DNA from: Endomicrobium sp.
GTDB taxonomy: Bacteria; Elusimicrobiota; Endomicrobiia; Endomicrobiales; Endomicrobiaceae
Direction: 5' to 3'
Assembly: GCA_031260705.1 (NCBI GenBank)
Contig: JAISLA010000003.1
Location: 1 to 64,000, forward strand
Length of the DNA stretch: 64,000 bases
Positions 37,425-46,864 of this stretch are shown one piece after another. The translations under genes were made by a program, and so were the position numbers. Under the pieces are notes generated by a model. It worked only from the letters and a program-made list of their open reading frames with translations. It did no database searches and had not been told where the DNA came from. The stretch's first letter is position 1, and each line of letters opens with the position of its first letter.

Positions 37425-39612
37425 TTATACAAAACTTTTTTCATAGTCTTTCAGAAACAAGTCTATAGTATTTCTATGCTCTTCGTATAATTCCGGAGAG
37501 GACTTCTTAATCTTATCCAATTTTGTTTTTACATATTCCAAATTGACGAAATTACTTAACTCTTTAGGGCTTTCTATTTTACCATTTCTCAGCTCTATTT
37601 TTTCTGAAACTGAAATAAAATGCCTTATAAGTACAATTGTATTTTTATCACTCTCAAGAACTCGATTGATAAATTCAGTTAATTGTTTTAAACCACCCCA
37701 TTCTTTCCATTTATATAAAAGGAATCGTAAGTGTTTATGATTAATAAGATATTTTTTATCTGCATTATTTATTTTTTCAACGCATATCTTTTGCAGAAAT
37801 ATTATTTTATCTGGAGGTATTTGAAAAGAATTTGGTTTCTGGGAGCTTATTTTATAAAATTGCATAAATAAGCCTTTTGTCTGAGGGATAAGTTCTTTCA
37901 ATAAATTAAAATTTTTCTCTTTATCTGACTCTCTGTTTAATAACTGATTTATTATACGATGCACACTTGTTTCTGGATCTGAATCAAACATTTTGTTTAT
38001 ATTATTGTTGATTGGAACTAAAATATCAGGTAAGTCTTCATAAATATTGAATAATGCTCCTACAACATTTTTAACATTTTCTCTAGGAATACAATTTTCA
38101 TATCCTGTAAAGTCTTGAATTCTCACCAATATTTTTCCGATTCCTTTTGTTTCTATATATTGACGAAGAACTCGTTCAAAAGTTTCCATGGAATCCATTT
38201 TTTTAAGGATTTCAGTTATTTCATATCTGCTTATTTCTCCTTCATCTCCACCGGGGATAAAATTAAAATAAGAATCATAAAACTGTTCAGAACAGACTCT
38301 TAATTGTTTATTCCACATTATGTCATGAATTGATATATCTCTAAGCTGCGGGAATAACTCTTCAACTAAACCTTTTACAGTCTAACAACATTTATTATCT
38401 TCGCCTATACAATTTGTTAATGCAGCGTCTATTTCTTCTTTTATCTTTTCTTTAGATAATCCTAATATTTTAAATTCTAATTCATTTTTTGCCCTAAAAA
38501 GAACTGAATTCTCAGCCATGAATAAATAAAAATCATAAGCGAACATTCTAATTGCTTCAACAGCGATAAAATCAATTGGATTTATTTCAATCACATCATT
38601 TTTGCACATTCGAGATATGTTAAATTCTAATCCGCTTATAAATCTTTTTATATCTCTGATATTTTTAAAAAAGCCTTTGAATCCTGAACGATAAACACTA
38701 TCCCAATTATTTTCATCTTCATCTTTATTGAAATACTTCTACGCTGATGCCGGCAGTGTTTTTATTACCCGTTCTAATTCCTTGTAAAGAAACTGTGAAA
38801 ATCTTTCTTTAGAAGGAAACGGTACATTAACATTTACTTGTATGATCTTCTCTAAATATTCTTTCCCCTGTTTTTTAAAACTTTTTTCAACAATATGCTT
38901 GTCAAAAGCAATTACATATATCATTTTCCCGAAATCAGCATTAACTCTTACTAATCTGAATATTTCTCTGATTTCTTCATTGGTTAATCTGTCTATGTCA
39001 TCAATAAACACAATTATATTTTTTTTGGTTTTAATTAAATGAGCGGAGAGTTCATTTTTAATATCCATTATGGATACTTTCTCAGATTTTCTATCATACT
39101 TTTCATATCTTTTAAAAATGTTTTTTAAACACTTGGACGGTAAGGAAACAAAAGGAGTAGGAGCATATTCTAAAACTCCTAACAACTTAGCATAATTCCT
39201 GAATTTTGCCGCGGTCATTTTATCTTCTTTACTTCTGTTCTTGTAACCAAATGCGGAAGATATTTCATCGAAAAAATACCTTGTTATATCTTCTCTTTTT
39301 GAAAACATCCAAGGATTAAAATCTATCATTAACGGCTTATCAGCACTATCATTATTATTAATGCACTGTTTAATTAAGTTTATGACTGATGATTTCCCTG
39401 ATCCCCCATTCCCCATTAAGTCCGATAATGATACTTTCATCAGCCTTATAATTCAATAAACTCAAAGATATGTCTTCGGCAAACCGAGTTCTTCCAAGTA
39501 TATCGTCCTTTTTATCTTTAATAGGATTATCCGCATTAAAAATTTCCTTTTTACAATCATCTTGTTTTATTTGTATTTTTTCCTTGACAGTTTTATTATC
39601 AGTCATTAGCAT
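37425..39612 (-). pseudogene. KAP-family P-loop NTPase, broken
   Basis: Restored length about 730 residues. The KAP signature is clear: DDILGRTRFAEDI, GLNGEWG-SGKSSVINLI (Walker A), IDFNPWMFS, and Walker B NIIVFIDDIDRLTNEEI, then VIAFDKHIVEKSF. An extra base in the G-run near 39410 splits Walker A between two frames. In-frame TAG stops lie at 38739-38741 and 38382-38384, and the protein continues in the same frame beyond both (GFKGFFKNIRDIKRFISGLEF is a typical KAP stretch). KAP NTPases include phage-exclusion proteins such as PifA. It is on the same strand as, and 296 bases upstream of, the NTPase-nuclease remnant. Confidence 0.85.
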
Positions 39613-39660
39613 TTCACCTCAAAATAAAATTTTGAATACTCTTTGCTGCAAATTGGATAC

Positions 39661-39762
39661 CCTTTTATATATCTCTTTTTTGCTTTGATATATAATTCAC
39701 CGCTGGAGATATTCTATCTGTTATGTCCTTTTATATATCTCTTTTTTGCTTTGATATATAAT
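39661..39762. repeat. 36-bp exact direct repeat with 30-bp spacer, CRISPR-like relic
   Basis: Bases 39661-39696 and 39727-39762 are identical over 36 bases; flanking bases differ on both sides. The 30 bases between them (39697-39726) are unrelated to the 30 bases before or after. A 36/30 geometry is the usual one for type II CRISPR arrays, and the unit ends in ATATAAT, reminiscent of the TATAAT/ACAAT ends of II-C repeats. No third copy is visible, so this could be the last unit of a dying array or a chance duplication. Confidence 0.35.
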
Positions 39763-39792
39763 GGATATTATATATTCTTTTTCTATTTTTTA

Positions 39793-39833
39793 ACGCTAAT
39801 ACCAAACCAATACTTTCAAGGGAAGAAAATTAA
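39793..39833. repeat. Dispersed repeat family B, copy 1
   Basis: GCTAATACCAAACCAATACT plus a short A/G-rich tail recurs at about 61983-62022, and a partial copy (GCTAATACCAGCCCAATG) lies near 40111. All are intergenic. Confidence 0.45.
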
Positions 39834-39907
39834 GGCAGTCCTCTCTGCTAAGCGCTCATACTTCTTTGAAGTGAAAGAAAAATGAGAGCATTACCAGAAA
39901 GTATTCT

Positions 39908-39960
39908 GAAAAGACTGGATGTTTCGGGGGCTTCGTCCCCCTCAACATGACAAACAAAAA
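39908..39960. repeat. Dispersed hairpin repeat family A, copy 1
   Basis: Starts GAAAAGACTGGATGTTTC, then a hairpin (GGGGG, loop, CCCC at 39926-39940), then CTCAACATGACA. Further copies are at 51354-51405 and 55283-55335. The stem sequence differs between copies 1 and 2 but stays paired. It resembles the widespread intergenic elements reading TGTCAT...GA(A)ACATCCAG on the opposite strand. Confidence 0.6.
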
Positions 39961-40024
39961 CCGGATTGTCTCAAATTACAGATACACACCGTAAGAGAAC
40001 CATTTACTCAATATGACAGACAAC

Positions 40025-40110
40025 AGCTGAATGATTTTTAAACTCTTGAGAATTATGGGGAGAAAACAGATATATTGTTATTGTTTTTCCATTGATACAA
40101 ATTCCCTTTT
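40025..40110. repeat. Dispersed repeat family C, copy 1
   Basis: CTGAATGATTTTTAAACTCT, an AGAATTAT-like block, AAAACAGATATAT and CATTGATACAAATTC recur in order at 51396-51475, with a shorter relative near 48567-48617. It follows a family A copy here and at 51.4 kb, so A and C may be one compound element. Confidence 0.5.
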
Positions 40111-40465
40111 CCGCTAATACCAGCCCAATGTCGTTTTTTACAGGTATGAACTCAGCAAAATTTGACAACAGAAAATAGGCAAACAACTGGATTTTCAGAG
40201 AATGACAGATAAGGTCATTTTTTTGCTACGAGACATTGTCATAAATTAAGTGAAAAAACTGCTTTTTCATTTTCAATTGATTACTTATAAGATACCACCG
40301 GCAAAAAGTGAGGATGACTGGAGGACTTTGTATTTTTATATAATAATAGCATTCCCTTATTATTTATTATTATTATATTATATAATTAATCTGTTCACAT
40401 TCTCAACAAATGAAGAATTTATATTTAAGAAAACACTATTCAAGACAAGTAAAAAGAGCCAAACT

Positions 40466-41260
40466 ATGACGAAAACAAAGAATAATCACTATATTCCTCA
40501 GTTTTATATTTCTAAATGGAAATTTAATGACAAGCAAGTATACTGCCCGCAAAAAGAAAATTCTAAAATATTTAAACCCAGTCCGCGAAATATATTTGCT
40601 GACAGAATATGGGATGATGAAGTTGAAAATACGTTTACACAAATTGAAAATAAGTCTTGGTTTCCTACTATAAATAGGATTCTCAAAGATAAAACAACAG
40701 ATAAGTTGTCAGAAAGAGAATTAAGGAATTTTTTTTCTTTTGCCGTTGCTCTTAAAGGAAGAAAAAAACATATTGTTGCTAAACTTTATGAAACAGCTGA
40801 GTCCAATACTGCTAAATTAGATAATGAATGGATAAAAGATGGAAAAGCTACTAAAGAAGAAATAGAAAAATTACAAAAATATAACAAAAAGATACTCAAT
40901 CATTCTTTTTTATCATTGTTTAATCCAGATTTGTCTAAAAAAGGATCGATACTTAATCCGTTTAAAAGATTTTCCTTTGGCAGAAAAATAATACAAGAAA
41001 AAGATATGCAGTATGGGCAATTTCTTACCTCAGATTGTCCACTGTTAATGTTGAACGAAAAAGATGAAGTATCTTTAATAATGATAGCTTTGACTCCAAA
41101 CTTACTTGTTTTTGGAGCAAAAGGGATTGAGATATTTAAAACAGTGTATAATACACCAATAAATATTACTATCAAGAAATTCAATCAAAAAATCTATAAT
41201 GACACTCAGTCTGAGTATATTATATCCAATAAAAGATATATCCTTGAACAGTTTCTGTAA
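40466..41260 (+). CDS. DUF4238 domain protein
   Basis: 264 residues from ATG 40466. The frame is open to 40250, but the extra 72 residues are low-complexity and precede the conserved start. The N-terminal KNNHYIPQFYISKWKF is the DUF4238 signature, and a later TSDCPLLML block is also conserved. The function of DUF4238 proteins is unknown; they are scattered and often found in accessory regions. It is the only clearly intact long gene in the island and lies on the opposite strand to the broken NTPases. Confidence 0.75.
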   Translation: MTKTKNNHYIPQFYISKWKFNDKQVYCPQKENSKIFKPSPRNIFADRIWDDEVENTFTQIENKSWFPTINRILKDKTTDKLSERELRNFFSFAVALKGRKKHIVAKLYETAESNTAKLDNEWIKDGKATKEEIEKLQKYNKKILNHSFLSLFNPDLSKKGSILNPFKRFSFGRKIIQEKDMQYGQFLTSDCPLLMLNEKDEVSLIMIALTPNLLVFGAKGIEIFKTVYNTPINITIKKFNQKIYNDTQSEYIISNKRYILEQFL

Positions 41261-41477
41261 GCGAAAATATACTTTCTATTAAACAAATCAATTTAAAAGC
41301 TTTAAGAGTAAAGCAACCACAAATAAATTCATGGTAAAGTACTCCATATTTACGCCCAGAAAGGTCTGATGTTTCTGCGGATTTCAGCCTCTTTATTATT
41401 ATTGATTTCATACTCTTAATATAGTAGAGTATAATAAATATAATGATTTTTAAAATTCTATGAAAGGAATAAGGAAA

Positions 41478-42542
41478 ATGGTTTACAAAGGTTTGATTGA
41501 AAAGTACAGGAAAAATCTGACGGTCAGCGACAAAACTCCGGTTATATCTCTTCATGAGGGAAATACTCCTCTAATACCTGCAGAAAATCTGACCGATAAA
41601 CTTGGATTTAACGGTAAAATATACCTTAAGTTTGAAGGAATGAATCCCACCGGTTCTTTTAAAGACAGAGGAATGACAATGGCAGTTTCAAAAGCCGTCG
41701 AAGACGGGAGTAAAGCTGTCATCTGCGCCTCAACCGGTAATACTTCGGCTTCAGCCGCAGCTTATGCCGCAAGAGCTGGAATAAAATGCATAGTGCTGAT
41801 ACCTGAAGGTAAAATAGCACTTGGAAAACTTTCACAGGCTGTTATGCACGGAGCGGAAGTTTTGGAAATCGACGGAAATTTTGATGAAGCATTAAATCTC
41901 GTAAAAGAGTTAAGCAGCAAATATCCTCTTACTTTGGTTAATTCAATCAACCCTTTCAGAATAGAAGGACAAAAAACCGCAGCTTATGAAATATGCGAAA
42001 GTCTGGAGCAGTCTCCGGACTATCAGTTTATGCCGGTCGGCAATGCCGGAAATATTACCGCATACTGGAAAGGATATAAAGAATATAACAAATCAGAACC
42101 GAAAAAATATGCTCTTCCTAAAATGATGGGTTTTCAGGCTGCAGGTTCAGCTCCGATAGTTGAAGGACATCCTATTGCAAATCCCGAAACGATAGCAACC
42201 GCTATAAGGATAGGAAATCCCGCCTCATGGAAGACTGCCGAAGAAGCAAGAGATGAATCCGGTGGCGTAATAGACAAAGTAACAGACGAAGAAATACTGG
42301 AAGCGTACAGAATTGTGGCTGCAACGGAAGGCGTTTTCTGCGAGCCTGCTTCAGCTTCGTCTATAGCGGGACTTATAAAATATATTAAACGTGGCTATTT
42401 TAAAAATGCTAATCCTATAAAAATTGTCTGCATACTTACCGGACACGGCTTGAAAGATCCGGATACTGCAGTAGTAAACGCCGTTAAGCCCAAAAAAGTT
42501 AAAGCAGATATTAAAGATATTATAAATACTATAGGATTTTAG
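41478..42542 (+). CDS. thrC: Threonine synthase
   Basis: 354 residues. The start at 41478 is preferred because AAGGAAA lies just before it; an ATG at 41460 has no such site. PLP-dependent fold type II: NPTGSFKDRGM near residue 54 carries the Schiff-base lysine, CASTGNTSASAAAYAARAG binds the phosphate, and GNAGNITAYWKGYKE is the glycine-rich loop. It converts O-phosphohomoserine to threonine, the last step of the pathway. No other threonine genes adjoin. It marks the right border of the accessory island. A candidate -10 (TATAAT) is at 41430-41435. Confidence 0.93.
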   Translation: MVYKGLIEKYRKNLTVSDKTPVISLHEGNTPLIPAENLTDKLGFNGKIYLKFEGMNPTGSFKDRGMTMAVSKAVEDGSKAVICASTGNTSASAAAYAARAGIKCIVLIPEGKIALGKLSQAVMHGAEVLEIDGNFDEALNLVKELSSKYPLTLVNSINPFRIEGQKTAAYEICESLEQSPDYQFMPVGNAGNITAYWKGYKEYNKSEPKKYALPKMMGFQAAGSAPIVEGHPIANPETIATAIRIGNPASWKTAEEARDESGGVIDKVTDEEILEAYRIVAATEGVFCEPASASSIAGLIKYIKRGYFKNANPIKIVCILTGHGLKDPDTAVVNAVKPKKVKADIKDIINTIGF

Positions 42543-42798
42543 GGTCTTTTGTTATATATACGATAACAAATGTTCTCATAATTTTTACAAGATTTAAGAG
42601 GCAGAGTCGATTCTATATCAGCAGTAAAACCGGTAAAATTATCAGAAAAGCACTGCACAGCCTTTCGGGTCTGCGTAAAAATATTATGTTGTTTTGGCAG
42701 ACTTTTTATAAATATGAACATGAATATTGCTGTTTCGTCAGACTGACTATACTGCATTTGTATTGTATTAGTTAATAACAACGACCTTACTAAAAAAT

Positions 42799-44082
42799 AT
42801 GAAAATTGAACTCATTTGTACGGGAAGTGAACTCCTTGTCGGAAAAGTTAATACCAATGCCGCTTATATAGGCTCAAGACTTTCTGCAATAGGATTTGAA
42901 CTGTCGCTTGTTACCGATGTCGCCGACAAAAAACAGAATTTGCTGCAGGAATTTAAAAGAGCTTTTGAGAGAAGCAATGTCGTTATTGCCACAGGCGGAC
43001 TGGGTCCCACATTTGACGATATAACAGTTGAAACCGCTGCGGAATGTTTAAACATCGAGATATATCCCGACGAAAAAGTTTTAAATTCTATAAAAGAGTA
43101 CTTCTTAAAACGCTCTGTCGCTTCAATTCCTAAAATTAACGAGAAACAGGCAAATATTATCAGAGGTGCAAAAGTTTTAGAAAACCGTTTTGGAACAGCG
43201 CCGGGTCAGATGCTACATTTTGAATTTAAAGACAGCGAAAAAAAATACCGAAAAACTTTGTTTCTGCTTCCAGGACCTCCAGAAGAAATGAAGCCGATGT
43301 TTGAAGAAAACGTCGAGCCGTTCTTAAAAAGTTATTCTGCCGGCATAAAGAAAACTGGAGTCCTGCATGTATTCGGAATTGCGGAATCCGCGGTTGAAGA
43401 GATGATAAAGCCCGTTATGGATGAAGCTGTATCCAGCGACTCAAAATCTGTGGAGTTCGGCATTCTCGCAAGCAAATCGGTTATAGACATAAAATTTTCA
43501 GTTTCCGGAACAGATGAACTTTTCGTTGATGAGACAATAAGCAAGTTAAAACTTGGATTCGGCAGCGTTTTAAAAGATAATATTTTTGGTTCTGACAACG
43601 ATACTCTTGCATCCGTCGTGGGACGACTTCTGCTTGAAAATAAAAAAACAGTTTCTTTTGCAGAGTCCTGCACAGGGGGAAATATAGCAGCAGCAATTAC
43701 AGACATTCCCGGAAGTTCTTTATATTTTAAAAGTTCCGTTGTCACATACTCAAATGAATCAAAAACGAAACTGCTTGGAGTAAAAGAAGAAACTTTAACA
43801 AATTTCGGAGCTGTAAGCAAAGAGACAACCAAAGAGATGGCGGAAGGTGTTCTGAAACTTTCGGACAGTGATTATGCTTTTTCAGCAACTGGAATCGCAG
43901 GACCCGGCGGCGGCACAAAAGAAAAGCCGGTTGGGCTTGTGTATATAGGTTCCGCCGATAAAAAGAAAACTGAGAGCTTTAAATTCAATTTTAACGGAAC
44001 AAGAAAAGACATAAGAAAAAGAACCGTAAATACAGTACTGGATTTATTGAGAAGAAAGCTTATCGTAAAACATTCATATTAA
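42799..44082 (+). CDS. cinA: CinA-family protein (MoCF domain plus PncC-like amidase)
   Basis: 427 residues. The N-terminal molybdopterin-binding-like domain begins ELICTGSELLVGKVNTNAAYI and includes ATGGLGPTFDDITVE. The C-terminal CinA domain has SFAESCTGGNIAAAITDIPGSS and FSATGIAGPGGGTKEKPVG, the nicotinamide-nucleotide amidase (PncC) motifs. Such proteins recycle damaged pyridine nucleotides (NMN deamidation, ADP-ribose hydrolysis). In some bacteria cinA is competence-linked; no competence gene is nearby. Confidence 0.94.
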   Translation: MKIELICTGSELLVGKVNTNAAYIGSRLSAIGFELSLVTDVADKKQNLLQEFKRAFERSNVVIATGGLGPTFDDITVETAAECLNIEIYPDEKVLNSIKEYFLKRSVASIPKINEKQANIIRGAKVLENRFGTAPGQMLHFEFKDSEKKYRKTLFLLPGPPEEMKPMFEENVEPFLKSYSAGIKKTGVLHVFGIAESAVEEMIKPVMDEAVSSDSKSVEFGILASKSVIDIKFSVSGTDELFVDETISKLKLGFGSVLKDNIFGSDNDTLASVVGRLLLENKKTVSFAESCTGGNIAAAITDIPGSSLYFKSSVVTYSNESKTKLLGVKEETLTNFGAVSKETTKEMAEGVLKLSDSDYAFSATGIAGPGGGTKEKPVGLVYIGSADKKKTESFKFNFNGTRKDIRKRTVNTVLDLLRRKLIVKHSY

Positions 44083-44243
44083 AAGCGTCTTTCAATTACA
44101 TTTTATCTTTTACAGGACTTTAAGAGAATGTTTTCAGTTTTTGCATAACGGTAAAAATGAGGGACTGTTGGTCCCGATCCGCTATCCGATGCCGGTTTTA
44201 AGTGCGGACTAACGATACAACCAGTAAAAATAGGAAGTATATA

Positions 44244-44732
44244 ATGCTTAAAGAATTTTCCTGCGGAGCGGTAATTTATAAAATGAAAAATGACAATCCT
44301 TTATTTTTGCTTGTAAATTCAAAACAAAGCGGAACATGGGGATTCCCTAAAGGGCATATCGAAAACGGCGAGAGCGAAACAGAAACTGCAAGAAGAGAGA
44401 TTTTTGAAGAAACGGGGATTAAAAATATTGAGTTCATTAAAAATTTTAGACAGGAAGATGTATATATAATTGACGGCGCAGCAAGCCGCAAAGACGAAAG
44501 ACAAGCTGAAAAGCATTCCATATATTTTCTTGCATCGGCGCTTGAAGACGCTTTGGATTTTGACAAAAACGAGATATTGGAATTAAAATGGGTTAATATA
44601 AATCAAGCGCAAGATCTGCTTTCTTTTGCCAATCAAAAAAAAATCATAAATTCAGCTTATAATTTCATTGGAGGACAATATGAGCAATCCGCTTTTAAAA
44701 GACAGTGTTTTTCAGTCAACTGCAAGCTATAA
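44244..44732 (+). CDS. NUDIX hydrolase, Ap4A hydrolase-like
   Basis: 162 residues from ATG 44244, behind AGGAAG. The NUDIX box is complete: GHIENGESETETARREIFEETGI, matching GX5EX7REUXEEXGU. It begins LKEFSCGAVIY, typical of the bis(5'-nucleosyl)-tetraphosphatase subgroup that sanitises Ap4A. Its last 53 bases overlap the start of the next gene, a sign of translational coupling. Confidence 0.88.
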   Translation: MLKEFSCGAVIYKMKNDNPLFLLVNSKQSGTWGFPKGHIENGESETETARREIFEETGIKNIEFIKNFRQEDVYIIDGAASRKDERQAEKHSIYFLASALEDALDFDKNEILELKWVNINQAQDLLSFANQKKIINSAYNFIGGQYEQSAFKRQCFSVNCKL

Positions 44733-45396
44733 TGAAGTTATGACGATGTCGGGAGCAATAAATAAAAGTATAATTTTATGGATTCTTCTTGCGGGAAGCG
44801 CATTTTATTCGTGGACGCATCCCGGAGTCATAATGCCTTTGCTACTTCCGATATCAATCGGAGCTTTTGTTCTGGCTTTTGCTTCAATATTTAAAAAGGC
44901 AGCAACACCATTTTTGTCGCCGCTTTATGCGCTGTGCGAGGGACTTGTTCTTGGTATGGTTTCTTTGTATTTTGAAAAATCGTATCCGGGTATTGTAGTA
45001 AATGCAATTCTTTCAACAATCTGCGTTTTATTTTGTATGCTTGCCTCTTACAAAGCCGGTATACTTAAAGCCACTCCGGGATTTCAAAAGACTGTAATAT
45101 TTTCAACACTTGCAATAGCGTTTGTCTATATAGCGGATTTACTTTTAAACGTTTTCGGAGCCGGAAAATTTCCATATATTCATGATTCTTCGACTTTTGG
45201 AATCATCATAAGTATTGCGATTGTAGCCGTTGCATCTTTTAACCTCATCATTGATTTCGATTTGATTGAAAAAGGCGCACGCAACGGTACTCCCAAATAT
45301 ATGGAGTGGTACAGCGCTCTTTCTCTTATGATAACGCTTGTATGGCTTTATCTTGAAATGCTGAAACTCCTTTCAAAGTTGAACAGGAAAGACTAA
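44680..45396 (+). CDS. Bax inhibitor-1/YccA family membrane protein
   Basis: 238 residues from ATG 44680 with GGAGG 5-6 bases upstream. Seven membrane segments are predicted. The C-terminal NLIIDFDLIEKGARNGTPKYMEWYSAL is the BI-1 signature with its conserved acidic residues. Family members act as pH-sensitive calcium leak channels; the bacterial role is poorly defined. Overlaps the NUDIX gene. Confidence 0.88.
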   Translation: MSNPLLKDSVFQSTASYNEVMTMSGAINKSIILWILLAGSAFYSWTHPGVIMPLLLPISIGAFVLAFASIFKKAATPFLSPLYALCEGLVLGMVSLYFEKSYPGIVVNAILSTICVLFCMLASYKAGILKATPGFQKTVIFSTLAIAFVYIADLLLNVFGAGKFPYIHDSSTFGIIISIAIVAVASFNLIIDFDLIEKGARNGTPKYMEWYSALSLMITLVWLYLEMLKLLSKLNRKD

Positions 45397-45632
45397 AGAC
45401 TGCCCGCATTAATAAAGTAAAATTCATAAAAAAGGAATACAGATTTTTAAGCTGGAGCAAAAACAGCGCACTATCCATCAGAGTTCCCTGTCAATACAAA
45501 CACTATTGTTTCAGCAATCAGTCCAGAGACAGTCTGCCCGCTGAGAATAAACGGCGCAAGCGGAAACTCAGCACTGCATATTTTATTTTTTTGTTCCAGA
45601 ACAAGCACACTGTATATGTTGACAAAAACTAT

Positions 45633-46214
45633 ATGTTAGAGAAAACAGTTTTTTTCAGAGCTACAGCAGAGGCAGATTCTCTGCCAAAAAGCGTTGCAGA
45701 AATTATTTTTTCCGGAAGATCTAACGTCGGAAAAAGTAGTGTTATAAACGCTTTATGTTCGCAAAAGAATTTGGCAAGAATATCAAAAACTCCGGGAAGA
45801 ACTAGAAGCATAAATGTTTACAGCGTCTCTTTAAGAAAATGGATAATAGATCTGCCGGGGTACGGCTTTGCGAGAGTAAGCTTGCGGGAAAAAGAACTTT
45901 GGAATAAGATGATGGAAGAATGCATAATCAAAAGGAAGAGCAATAAGACGGTTTACATAATTGTAGACGCCTTTATAGGCCCTACAGAACTAGATTTTGA
46001 TATGGCTAAATGGCTTAAAGAGTACAATATTCCTTTTAAAATTATCGCAAACAAATGCGATAAAGTGCCTCAAAATATTTCTGAAAATGAAATACAAAGT
46101 AAAGCGGCAGAGTGTTTTAGCATAGATAAATCAAATGTATTTACTGTAAGCGCAAAAAAGAGAAACGGGTTTAATAAACTGAAAACAGATATTTTAAAAT
46201 TCTTTAACAGTTAG
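45633..46214 (+). CDS. engB: Ribosome biogenesis GTP-binding protein EngB/YsxC
   Basis: 193 residues from ATG 45633; the frame opens earlier (45591) but the family starts near this Met. G1 GRSNVGKSS, G2 TPGRTRSIN, G3 DLPGYGFA, G4 NKCDK and G5 SAKK are all present. It is an essential GTPase in assembly of the large ribosomal subunit. No clear ribosome binding site is seen. Confidence 0.93.
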   Translation: MLEKTVFFRATAEADSLPKSVAEIIFSGRSNVGKSSVINALCSQKNLARISKTPGRTRSINVYSVSLRKWIIDLPGYGFARVSLREKELWNKMMEECIIKRKSNKTVYIIVDAFIGPTELDFDMAKWLKEYNIPFKIIANKCDKVPQNISENEIQSKAAECFSIDKSNVFTVSAKKRNGFNKLKTDILKFFNS

Positions 46215-46306
46215 AATATATTTTACGTTGACCGTCAGTACAAAAACAAACAAATCCCTCAACGGTCTGAACAATACCGTAAGTAAAGAAAAAAGGATGT
46301 TTGGAA

Positions 46307-46768
46307 ATGAAAAGGTTATTGTCAGCATTATGCGCAATCGCTGTATCTGCAAGTATCTCTTTTGCAACAACACCGCTTAAACTTTCTATATGGGAAAAAA
46401 CTGCCATACCGCAAGACGATTCTGTTAACGGTTTGGAAATAGGCATCGGAACTTACACTTCTGAAGTAAAAGGTATAATATGTAGTCTCATTTATGCAAA
46501 AACTGATGACTGTTCGGGCTGGCAGCACGCTTGGCTTATAACTTTTACAGAATTATTTAAAGGATTGCAGACCGGTATAATAAATTTAAACTCAGGTGAA
46601 ATTTCAGGCATACAGAAAGGATTTTTTAATAAAGCAGTATCAGTAAAAGGTCTTCAGATCGGCTTTATAAATGTAGCTGAAAATATGGAAGGGGTGCAGA
46701 TCGGTTTTATAAATTTCATTAAAAAGAGTCCTATTCCTATAATGATAATTGCTAATGCAAAGTTTTAG
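46307..46768 (+). CDS. Secreted surface-repeat protein (LA_2272-like)
   Basis: 153 residues with an N-terminal signal peptide (KRLLSALCAIAVSASISFA). The mature part has short repeats of the form GLQIGFIN/GVQIGFIN, with related GLQTGIIN and GIQKGFFN units, ending SPIPIMIIANAKF. These repeats define a family of small exported proteins (LA_2272 surface repeat) found in spirochaetes and Elusimicrobia. They probably form a beta-solenoid at the cell surface; the role is unknown. ATG 46307 follows AAAGGAT. Confidence 0.7.
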   Translation: MKRLLSALCAIAVSASISFATTPLKLSIWEKTAIPQDDSVNGLEIGIGTYTSEVKGIICSLIYAKTDDCSGWQHAWLITFTELFKGLQTGIINLNSGEISGIQKGFFNKAVSVKGLQIGFINVAENMEGVQIGFINFIKKSPIPIMIIANAKF

Positions 46769-46864
46769 TCCCGCAATACATCAGCAGTGCTACGATATTA
46801 ATCGGCGATATTTCAAGCCGGCAGTTAACACACTGACTGCAGAATCTGTTTTGGGAAAGGCTGA

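Noticed and set aside
11145-38741. In-frame TAG codons in cas9 (11145) and the KAP gene (38382, 38739) as possible amber recoding
   Set aside because: The same genes carry frameshifts, and other remnants have TGA and TAA stops. The intact housekeeping genes show no internal TAG. Ordinary decay explains it.
39643-39885. Plus-strand frame with a repeated PFIYLFFALIYN peptide
   Set aside because: The peptide repeat is only the translation of the 36-bp DNA repeat; no start signal or conservation.
40004-40186. Minus-strand 60-codon frame upstream of the DUF4238 gene
   Set aside because: It is made of the dispersed repeat families C and B, which recur in other non-coding places.
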